The position numbers were made by a program, and so were the translations under genes. From Trichobilharzia regenti (Eukaryota > Platyhelminthes > Trematoda > Strigeidida > Schistosomatidae): 64,000 nucleotides of DNA. Positions 55,791 to 64,000 of this stretch are shown here, in pieces (position 1 is the first letter of the stretch; each line of letters opens with the position of its first letter). The notes beneath the pieces were generated by a model. That model was given only the letters and a program-made list of their open reading frames with translations, was not told where the DNA came from and searched no databases. The stretch lies in the NCBI GenBank assembly GCA_944472135.2, contig OX235263.1:26279379-26343378 (forward strand), given 5' to 3'.

Positions 55791-56425
55791 TTTCTGTTTA
55801 TATGTCTGTTAATGAAAGAGGTTGGATAACCACTTTTTTAAAATGAGATTATTTCTGACTACTGAACGAATTGCATTCTTCCAAATAACTTCGTCTTTTT
55901 CTTAGTTTGCCGTTATATGCCAATACTATTTGGGCAATAATTCATACATATAAACTTTATAATCGAACAGAATCTAATTCATTTGAAACATTAATCATGG
56001 TAATTTATCATTAGGTATATATTTATTAAGGTGATCTGTGATCATTTACTTTGACCAATACACTCTGATATCTGATGGGTGATTTACTGTAATATTTAGG
56101 CATATATATACAATTATAACAGCATTCTGCTAATCTCTGTGATCTTAACAGTTTGACGTTATAGAAAATTAACTTTATTAATGACGATACTTATTCCTTA
56201 ACTAGGATGCATAAAAATTCTAGTGGGATCATAACTAATGTGACGAATAATTGTTTATGCAATCAGGGATTAAATATGTCGAAATAATAAAATAAAAAAA
56301 TAAACAGGAAGTTCGAATTTGAAAATATGGTAGTGTAAATAGGGACTAAGATGGACTTAAAAATAACATGCATAAACAGGAAGTTTGGATAAGAAAGTCA
56401 ATGGGATAGTCACTATTAGAAGAAT
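55791..56425. other. No gene recognised
   Basis: AT-rich. A repeated GCATAAACAGGAAGTT motif at 56,301-56,316-like and 56,371-56,384 suggests a short local duplication. No gene. Confidence 0.3.
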
Positions 56426-56432
56426 TACCTGT

Positions 56433-57150
56433 TTATAATGGCCACGTCATGGACAAGAGTTGAACGTATTTCTTTTGCATACATAGCGTGAGTTTGAGCT
56501 TTTGGATGACCAGTGACTCGGCTATGTCCAGATGTCTTAATTTTACTCCGTTTGATAGGTTTGATCGAATCTTATATATTACTTTGAAGGATTTTTCGAA
56601 TGGCACTGAATGTTCTGAATTGACCAAATGTTCTGTCACTGAACTGTATACGCGTTTTCGATCTACTCTTACTAGCCAGGCTGGATAGTGTTCATGAGCG
56701 CGTTTTGTGAGTTGGCGCATGTTGCGGCCGATGTACTCAGCTCCACAAGAGCAAGTAAACTGGTATTTGCACGTCGAAGTGGCTCAATGCGACAGCTTGT
56801 TTTTCGCATTTTGGCTGAACAGTTTCTTGCAAGAAAACGTCAGTCGTAGGCTCCCGGTGAAGTATGTTTTCCTTGGCGATTCGGAGAGGCGTTTGTGAAG
56901 GATTTCTGCTTCAATATCACTTTTGAATTCTAGATTAAGCAGAAGTATTTTCTTTGGAACGGAGTGGACTTGTGTGGAAGTCTTCTTACATTTGAGATTC
57001 TTGTCTATCAATCTGGGCGGGAAACCGCTTTCCATCAGGGTTTTTCGGAGATTACGCACTTCTTCTTCAATCACTTTCTCGCTGCATATCTTCCGAATCC
57101 TCGAGGAATCCGATATAGGCTCTTTCCCTGATTGTATAAACAATTATTCA
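56433..57150 (-). pseudogene. Penelope-like element, RT end and GIY-YIG, broken
   Basis: Minus frame 57,143-56,784 reads SSRIRKICSEKVIEEEVRNLRKTLMESGFPPRLIDKNL, then LLNLEFKSDIEAEILHKRLSESPRKTYFTGSLRLTFSCKKLFSQNAKNKLSH, the linker between RT and endonuclease. The second frame, 56,720-56,433, reads RQLTKRAHEHYPAW, VTEHLVNSEHSVPFEKSFKVIYKIRSNLSNGVKLRHLDIAE and LCMQKKYVQLLSMTWP, the GIY-YIG C-terminal part. The YIG core between them is split by a frameshift near 56,720-56,790. Same lineage as 10,095-10,700. Confidence 0.8.
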
Positions 57151-57429
57151 TCACATTAGTTCTTATCCAAACATCCTGTCTATTTTGTTATTTCTACATT
57201 TCTAACCCCTAATTGCACAATATGTCAGTCTTCTCGGTAATTATAATGCTACTTTGTCTGAGCTTTATTCGTCACCTGTTTAGTATGGCATTTGAATTCC
57301 TAATTGTAATTCTATTAAGATGGATATATAACTGTAGAATTTGAGGAAGAAGTTATCAGAAAGAATATTCTTTGTATTCATTGATCAGTTTTCTGAATTT
57401 ATAAACTAAACTAGTAAAGAATTTTATTT

Positions 57430-57870
57430 CTGTTTGAATGATGTCCAGCTGAACTCTTCTAAATACCATGCTGATAATTTCACATTCACGGACATAAACA
57501 GAGAGTAACACAAACTATTGGTTCATTCCTATGATTCTTGTACCATAGAAGGCACTGAAGTTGAAACTAAGTAAAATGTTAAATACTCTGGATAATGTAT
57601 TTCCCCTGATCTTTCCTGGCCTTCTTATATCATTTTATTTTCGGCAAAGATGGTAAGGTGGGAGTTAAAACAATTCGGTGTCGTTCAGTCTTTACCCTTA
57701 CAGTTAATTGTATTCTATCTATTCTCCTTCTTCTTTATTGCTTCTCCTTAATGTTTCTTGGGGTTACCGAGGGAGAAGAGTGTCGATTGTTGATTGCATC
57801 ACAAGATGATACTGCATGCAAGTCCTCTCTTGTAAAAGTCAGGGATAGGTGTATTCGGTTCTCCTGAAGA
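57430..57870 (+). pseudogene. CR1-type LINE RT relic
   Basis: 57,450-57,600 reads LNSSKYHADNFTFTDIN, SYDSCTIEGTEVET and NVKYSG, matching PSKCQTLDFSF..SYDRCKIDDSDMEIE..DVKYFG in the CR1 fragment at 28.9-29.0 kb. Downstream 57,660-57,867 is a further degraded part of the same protein. The catalytic motif is not present. Confidence 0.6.
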
Positions 57871-57914
57871 TCAGTTTGTAAATGCCCAGTTGACAGATGT
57901 ATCACTTGTGTGAA

Positions 57915-58060
57915 TAGGGTTTTTGTGGCTGAATGGTCTACGAGGTTGCCTTGTCACCGGGAGGTTGGTATATACTGCCGATAAGTTCCAAACTAGGACG
58001 AAACAGCTACTCTCACTATAATGAATAGTTTTCCAACTATTATAGCGCCATAACAGTTTA
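57915..58060 (+). mobile_element. SINE with hammerhead relic
   Basis: A-box-like TGGTCTACGAGG near 57,934, decayed B-box, then a CTGCCGATAAGTTCCAAACTA stretch leading into GGACGAAACAG. The GAAAC box survives, the CTGATGA box is mutated, and stem II has a one-base insertion. Confidence 0.6.
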
Positions 58061-58169
58061 TCGTAATTAACTATTAGTGTTATATTTATCTGATCTTCTT
58101 GGAGAGTTCAATTTTTTTTAAAACAGAACATCATTATTATTATTCCATTCGGGTTCTGTGTGGAACATT

Positions 58170-58540
58170 AGATTTCAACTACACATCTCCATTTCATACT
58201 GTTCTCTGTACTTCTTTTTAGCTGACTCGAAAAATACCAATAGACTCTCATTTTCTCCATCTCATGATCTCCTCTAATTCATCCTCAGAAGCCCAGGTAG
58301 CCGTTTCCCATTGTGTTTCCACTTGTGGTCCTGTCGACGTTTATGTCCGATCTGTCACCATTTCTCGCTAAATATTTTTTCTGTTACATGTTCTTGGTTG
58401 GCTGGCCAAAGAAGGCAAGTGTTGATGAAAGTCGGCAGAAGCCTGTTGGAAATGCTCTTATTAACGCTTATGCCAGGTCTTTGAACTATGTAGAAGCACT
58501 GGTTTGACATTCATTTTAAAAATGGAAATCTTGTACATGC
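58170..58540 (-). pseudogene. RTE-type LINE relic
   Basis: Resembles 54,360-54,780 over most of its length (GAAGGCA..TGATGAAAGTC..AGCCTGTTGGAAATGCTCTT against GAAGGCA..TGATGATAGTC..AGCCTATGGGAAATGCTTTT). No usable frame. Confidence 0.45.
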
Positions 58541-58599
58541 GTCTTATTTTGAATACCTTGTCTCTATTTTAAAGCATCGTTGTTAATTGCAAGATTACG

Positions 58600-59650
58600 C
58601 ATCATTTTTGAACAGTGCGTAGAATCACAGTCAATTCTGCATCTCAACTTCGCCATCTTTGAAAAACCCTTCAACAGAGTTGATGGTGAGGCAAATCAAA
58701 AGCTGTTTCGGCACCATTGAGTGCTGAAGATCTTTCTAGATCTCGTTCATCAAGTATGTGACGATACCACGTGCCAAGTGATTCACAACAGAAAAAACCG
58801 GAGAAGTGTTTAAGGTGAAGACCGCAGAAAGACAAGGCTGCCTAATATCTCCGATGACATTCTTGATTGTGGTCAACTGGATTATGAGACAGACCGTAGG
58901 AAGCGATAAGTAGGCATGCGTTTGCTGACAAGAAGACTGCAGGTTGTGTGGCCTATTTATGTCTTACATCACTAAAACTTTGATGATATACAATCTGAAG
59001 CCAACAAGTTGGCACAAAAGTCAGCGAATTCAGGCCTCTAAATGAGCACAGACAAGACAGAGACAATTGAGACACCTGGCAATCAAAAGGAAGTAAGTTG
59101 TATCTTTCGCTTAATTAAGCGGCATTGTTTTAACTACAGGGAGCACACATGAGGAAGAGTAAGATAGGATTTCAGCAAAGGGTCCGGATTTTCAACACCA
59201 GCATCAAGTAAGTTCTTCTACGTGGTACAGTGACTTTGCGTGTCACTAAAAGAATTTCATACAGGCTTTTGCAGACTTTTATCAACAACTGCTTTCTCTC
59301 AGTAACAAAGGTCACATGACTCGCCGGAGAGGACAGACAGTAAGAAACCAAGTAGAAAGACATTACACAATTGACATGTAGAAGGAACTGTAGATGGATT
59401 GGGCGAACGCTGAGGCCCCTATTGAGTAATATCATGCGCCAAGTAGACGCTCAAGTGGAACCTGAGTGGAAAGCGACTAGCTGGGTGTGGGTTCAAGGAT
59501 CACATGGTCAAGATCACATGAGATGGTAATAAAAGTTTGTAGGCAATCATGGAACCAAATAAAAGAGATGTCAGGAAACAGAATACAGTAGCAATGACTT
59601 GCTGAAGCTTCGTGTTTTATCTAGAGCACAAGGATTGAGTAATAATTTTT
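58600..59650 (+). pseudogene. RTE-type LINE relic
   Basis: LNFAIFEKPFNRVDGE corresponds to the FEKAFDSVD block, then AERQGCLISPMTFLIVVNWIMRQTVGSD (RT motifs), a degraded FADD region, an IRHGSIVLTTG-type YLGSI block, VRIFNTSIK and RCRWIGRTLRPLLSN. Frameshifts throughout; the 3' tail has GCTGAAGCTTCGTGTT near 59,603. Confidence 0.75.
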
Positions 59651-60136
59651 GTTACAATTGACAGTTAATCAACAAATAACTAGACAGCAAAAATGCGTAG
59701 AAAGTTACTTCCTAATAGTTTAAAACCTTTCGTCGTCACACATTCAACCATTTGACCAACCAAATATTACCCATGATTCTCAACGCTTACCGAAAACGTT
59801 CTAAGAATGGTTGACAGTGTTAAGTAACTTCTTGAGATATTGTCCATCTTCAACAGTATTATAATAAAATTCGAGTAGTTTGTGGTGATTTGACTCTCTG
59901 AGTGCAGTGAAACCAGGTGCACCTCTGATGATCACAACTTTGAAAGAGGCAAGTGGTTGTTCTATATTTTTATAACTTTGATCTAGTAAGCAAACGCTTC
60001 TGATCCAGGTGAATGGTTTCCAGTAGCTTATATCAGTCAGCAATATATATATATATATATATAAAGTTGATTATGTAAACTCAGTCAAATGTTATAACTT
60101 TTCAAATATGCTTTATGTTTTTGATTGGACACCAGT
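59651..60136. other. No gene; (AT)n microsatellite
   Basis: AT run at 60,043-60,062. The rest is unassigned. Confidence 0.4.
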
Positions 60137-60245
60137 GAGTACAGAGTGTAATGTGTTTAGTCCTTCGTTTGCTGCAGACTGAATCCGATCAGTTAAGTTT
60201 GCAAAGTGGCCATCATTCTACTGGGGGGGGGGCTCGCCATCACGG
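60137..60245. repeat. Left arm of a 109 bp inverted repeat
   Basis: Reverse complement matches 60,915-61,022 at about 90% (GTGTAATGTGTTTAGTCCTTCGTTTGCTGCAG is exact). It contains a run of ten G at 60,223-60,232 that is absent from the partner. Confidence 0.8.
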
Positions 60246-60249
60246 TGCA

Positions 60250-60480
60250 CTGTTAATTGTTGGTATTAGATGCTCGGAGGCAACTGGCAGGTTAATCGCG
60301 AGCTCGTATAGCTATCTTAGTGATAAATTCTGAGACTGTAGTACTCACTGGGTGACACGGGTTTGAATTTCAGAAAGTACATGAGTTCCATCAAGATTGC
60401 AGATATGCCTTGCAAACTAGTGAGTGCCAACTAGCACAAAACCTAGTTTGAGCAAGCATCCTGACGATTGCCTCCAACCA
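60250..60480 (+). mobile_element. SINE-like repeat with B-box
   Basis: ACTGGGTGACACGGGTTTGAATTTC resembles the B-box region at 45,500-45,520; GTGAGTGCCAACTAGCACAAAA follows. Element ends are not defined. Confidence 0.4.
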
Positions 60481-60544
60481 CCTAATACCAGCAATACTTT
60501 ATGTTTACATATATTGACCAGTTGATCACGGATTGATATAAGTT

Positions 60545-60725
60545 AGAGAACCATTGAAAACAAAGGAGTACTCGACAGGTATTTCATCCTAGTTTGTGAA
60601 CCATCGGGACTACGCACCCACCTTCACGAGGGTTCGAACCTACGACCTTCAGGTTACAAGTGAAGCTGGCTCGTATACCACTCAGCCATTAGGACCCGGT
60701 TCAATGGCCAGTCCATGCATGGCAC
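60545..60725 (-). mobile_element. tRNA-derived SINE with hammerhead relic
   Basis: On the minus strand: GGTCCTAATGGCTGAGTGGT with A-box TGGCTGAGTGG, GTAGGTTCGAACCCTCGTG with a perfect B-box, then GTCCCGATGGTTCACAAACTAGGATGAAAT, a hammerhead stem II and GAAA with insertions, and the GAGTACTCC..CAATGGTTCTCTAAC tail. The head is the best preserved tRNA-like part in the window. Confidence 0.7.
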
Positions 60726-60914
60726 CATCCAGTGTCATCCATGGGAGATCCATCCTCACACTTGACTAGATGAACTTCACTGTTCACGGCTTCTCACTAG
60801 AACTTCAGAAAACTGCGTCCTCTAACCAGTCACCCACTCGTGAGCATCGCATTAATTTTCAAGAGTTGGTTTGTAAGGATTCGATTTGTTTTTACAAGTC
60901 GGTCACGGATTGAT

Positions 60915-61022
60915 ATCACAGGGCACCGTAATGGCGAGCCACCTAGTGGAATGGCGGCCACATTGAAAACCTAAGTGATCGGATTCAGTCTGCAGCAAAC
61001 GAAGGACTAAACACATTACACT
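60915..61022. repeat. Right arm of the 109 bp inverted repeat
   Basis: Mirror of 60,137-60,245. The two arms enclose the SINE-like sequences at 60,250-60,725. A SINE tail (CCAGTACTCCCTGGTTGG..TTCTCTAAATGATATC) follows at 61,035-61,090. Confidence 0.8.
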
Positions 61023-61090
61023 CGCTATTAGTGCATACATACAGCCAGTACTCCCTGGTTGGTTTTCAATAGTTCTCTAAATGATATCAA

Positions 61091-61685
61091 TCCGTGGTCA
61101 GACTCGTCAATACAAATCTAATCCTTACAAACCAACTAAAGAAAGCTTACCTATATTCCCAGAAATGTATGTATGTATCGTAATTAGCTGAAGAAGTCTA
61201 CTAAAAGTCATGAATTCGGTGAAATTCATTTTCCCTCCAATATCACTGTTTCTACTGAGCTTAAAACATAAGTAAATTGTTATATATATACTTATATGTA
61301 TTAATAGATCTCATTTAAGCCTGTTGACAAGAGATCTGTTTGTTGTATTCCCTATTTCTTTCATGCTATAATGATGAGTATTCAGTGGAAAGCTAAAAAT
61401 AGGCAACTTGTAAGATAATGTCAGACAGCGTATATCTATGTCATTTCTGGTGTATCTATAAATGGTATGTGCAACCAGACATAATCAAACAAACTCCGGT
61501 TTTTTTTTTAAATACATGTTGATTTACGGAAAACAAAGACTAATGAGAGTAGGACTGTTGTTTATCGAGACAGAATACAATAATGACTAGGAAATTTATG
61601 AATTGTACATTCATACATTTATTCCCTTTTATGTACTGACCAAATTGCTACTCTACGCATCGTCATCACATAACAAAGTATACAG
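61091..61685. other. No gene recognised
   Basis: AT-rich sequence with no assignable feature. Confidence 0.35.
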
Positions 61686-61689
61686 TGGC

Positions 61690-62990
61690 AGTCACACCGC
61701 TCTCTACCTCAACTTTACACACACTTCGCAAAGGCCTTCAATAGGCAGCGTTGACTGAGACATAATTTGGAAACTACTTCAAAACTATGGAGCATAGTAT
61801 CCCAAGTCTTCATCAACCTCATTCAGAAGCTGATTATTTGACAATGATGCGTGTCAGGTGTTCCAGAATGCGAAAACCAGAAAGACGTTCGAAGTAAATA
61901 CAGTAGTAAGACGAATTTGACTGCTTATTATCACCGATGATATTCCTAATTGTGATAGGCTGGATTATGCTTTAGACTGTGTGCAGGGAGTGAGAAGACA
62001 GGAATACGCTGGACGACCGATAAGAAGACTGTAGAAGATTTGGATTTCGCATGTGGATGATTTGAGTTTAATGTCACACAAATTGGAAAACTTACAGGAG
62101 AAAACCAACAAGCTGGCATAAGTGGCTGGCGGACAGTGAAGACAGGACTCCAGATGAACATAGGGAAAACAAACAAAACAAATAAATAAGTGGGAAAAAT
62201 AGTTATTGTTCTTAGATGTACTTACTTTTAATGTGTACAGCTGTCATGAATGAAAATATGAAATGAATTATAAGTACGAAAGGTGAACATAGAGAAGACG
62301 GAGATAATGAAGATAACCAATCAACCAACCAACCAACAGAAAGAGCAACAACAACCAACACCAATCAACATCAGCGGGAAAAAAATTTGAAAGAGGTTAC
62401 TTCCTTCAATTATCTGACCAGGAAGCACAGTTTCAATTTCAGGCTGATGGCATGGGTGAAGATGTGGAAACCATCAATCAGCCAGAATCGGAAAGGCAGT
62501 AAATGCCTTCATCAACTAAACTGAAACTATTTTGGAAATCTTCTGCGCTAACTCAGTCAGCAGCATGACCAACATGATTCGGATTCCGTTTAATACAAAT
62601 GTGTAGTCAGTCAGTTCTTCTATGCGGGTCAGAAACTTGGCCAGTGTGTGTGTGTACTAGCTTGCCTGGCTGGCTGAGAACAAACCAACAGGTGAGAGCC
62701 GATTGCGCAACAAATATGTAGGAGGAAATGAAGATGAATAGGTCAGACACACGCTGAAGAGGCCATTGAATGAAATCTCACTCAATGCAAGCCATCACTC
62801 ACATGGAATCCGAATGAGCGGTCCGTGTGAGGGTGACATAGCCGAGATCGTGTGGAGAGTTGGAGGAGAAGAGAGATTATGGTCAGTCGTGGAGCTAGCC
62901 AGCTGAAGGGGACAACAACAAATTCAGGAAGGCGGGCATATATTGTTAAAGCTCTGTGTTCCATTCGGGCTAAAAGGAATAATAAATAAT
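61690..62990 (+). pseudogene. RTE-type LINE relic with internal insertion
   Basis: From LYLNFTHTSQRPSIGSVD (FEKAFDSVD block), through VRRI*LLIITDDIPNC*G-type RT motifs, KKTVEDLDFACG*F (degraded FADD), to NIGKT at 62,160. After about 115 unrelated bases (62,170-62,280) the element resumes with a partly repeated GGTGAACATAGAGAAGACGG. It then shows the SGKKI..SFNYLTRKHSF region and the tail AAAGCTCTGTGTTCC near 62,947. A small insertion or local duplication lies inside the relic. Confidence 0.7.
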
Positions 62991-64000
62991 AACTTTCAAA
63001 TGCATATCATTCATAAATTACATGCTCATTCGAATCTGCACTTCAGGGACACTCATCTCTACTTGTTTAATACTTCTGTGTTATATAGAATCTTCTTAAA
63101 ATCTCTTGATTATTATCTTAACCTTGAAATTTTGAATGAAACATCATTGGAACCGTTTCTTTTGTTGCTATAATAATGCATGCGATTGTACAGCTTGGAA
63201 ATGATATCACTGCCTGCTGAACACCTTTCAGTTTTAATGGCTTAATGAAGGAATTTTAAGCTATTTTCAAATGTATACCAATCAGAAAAATCGGTGAACA
63301 TTTTACATTCTCTACTTCAAAGACACTCGTCATAATTCACTATTCTCTGTTCATTTTATTTTATTAGTTTAGCGCATGTGTTTTCCAGTTCCTATGATGT
63401 TTGCAACAGACACACACACACACACGTAGGAAGGAGGCTTATATCAATAAAAGACTGAATGCACCCTAGACGATCTATTGGGTGAATTTTAACCACACTT
63501 TGAGACCTAACAACACATTGAAAAACGAAAATACTGATGACTGCATGTTTTAGGCATAAAATAATTGTGAATTTTATTCATATTTATGGAAGTTTTAAGC
63601 GTTTTTTTTAAACATTTTATTATTGTTGTTTAATGTTTACAGTATTGTTGTAAAAGTCAGTTTTATTTTTTTGAAACATTTTGATAAACACGTCTAGAAG
63701 ATGACGGTACAACTAAACATTTTCTGATTATTTTGTTATAAATTCATGGAATCATGTTGCTAAGCCATTAAATAGTGAAAAAAGTATATTCAAGACTCGT
63801 TTTGTGGAGGGAGATTTGATTTATTTATTGAAAATCAGGGCCAAGTTAAACTTTGAGCACCACTAACTACCAATGGAGTGCGATAGCACCACTGACCTTG
63901 AATGGTCCAATGCATGTTTTATTCACGTAAGCTGAAGCTGCTATGCCGCTTGATTCGAGTCAAATGCTTGATCTGACGCATTTAAATTTGAAATTTGGGG
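62991..64000. other. No gene; (CA)n and a Merlin-terminus-like piece
   Basis: CA run at 63,410-63,425. At 63,842-63,885 CCAAGTTAAACTTTGAGCAC..ACTAACTACCAATG resembles 1126-1165 (TCAAGTTAAACTTTAACCAC..TTAACTACCAATCA), hence possibly the same terminal inverted repeat family. Otherwise unassigned. Confidence 0.4.

Noticed and set aside
1..64000. CRISPR arrays, bacterial operons, prophage
   Set aside because: No direct-repeat/spacer arrays and no bacterial gene organisation; all recognisable coding sequence is eukaryotic mobile-element derived.

Overview
The window reads as AT-rich, repeat-dense chromosomal DNA from a flatworm, most likely a blood fluke (Schistosoma or a close relative). I base this on the mix of mobile elements: RTE and CR1 type LINE remnants, several Penelope-like lineages with GIY-YIG endonuclease tails, Merlin DNA-transposon fragments, BEL/Pao-type Gag and Ty3/gypsy sequence, and tRNA-derived SINEs carrying hammerhead-ribozyme relics. 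That assignment is inference from family knowledge; no species marker is visible. No bacterial operon logic applies and no complete, confidently identified host gene is visible.

Layout. 0.6-3 kb: Merlin relics around a folded-back Penelope-like fragment, followed by a hammerhead motif whose core looks intact. 4.5-8.5 kb: a 3.9 kb LTR element (copy 1) with one long Gag-like frame, next to an RTE relic. 9.7-12.1 kb: a Penelope-like tail, a tRNA-derived SINE and a Ty3/gypsy relic without integrase. 12.85-26.66 kb: a large inverted repeat (palindrome) with a 196 bp loop. Coordinates that mirror each other sum exactly to 45,283 near the centre. The left arm alone carries LTR element copy 2 (3,904 bp, 5 bp target duplication); the right arm keeps the empty site. 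27.5-29 kb: a diverged copy of the same arm sequence fused to CR1 reverse transcriptase. 29-39 kb: the least repetitive stretch, with several short minus-strand segments that have good splice signals and could be micro-exons of one host gene.

39-63 kb: dense relics. Penelope-like elements of several lineages occur at 40, 43, 45, 46-48, 49, 51 and 57 kb, including a second, 2.2 kb palindrome centred at 47,272. RTE remnants lie at 53, 54.5, 58.3, 59 and 62 kb, a CR1 fragment at 57.5 kb, and SINEs are interspersed.

The most interesting object is the LTR element family. Each copy has LTRs of about 330 bp, an undisrupted frame of about 650-680 codons (DUF1759-like Gag with a strongly hydrophobic C-terminal segment), no protease, RT or integrase, and three tandem 193 bp units that can form the same hairpin. 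It looks like a non-autonomous but recently mobile BEL/Pao-related element that must use enzymes supplied in trans.

Alignments were made by eye. Divergence figures are hand counts and outer boundaries of old relics are approximate.
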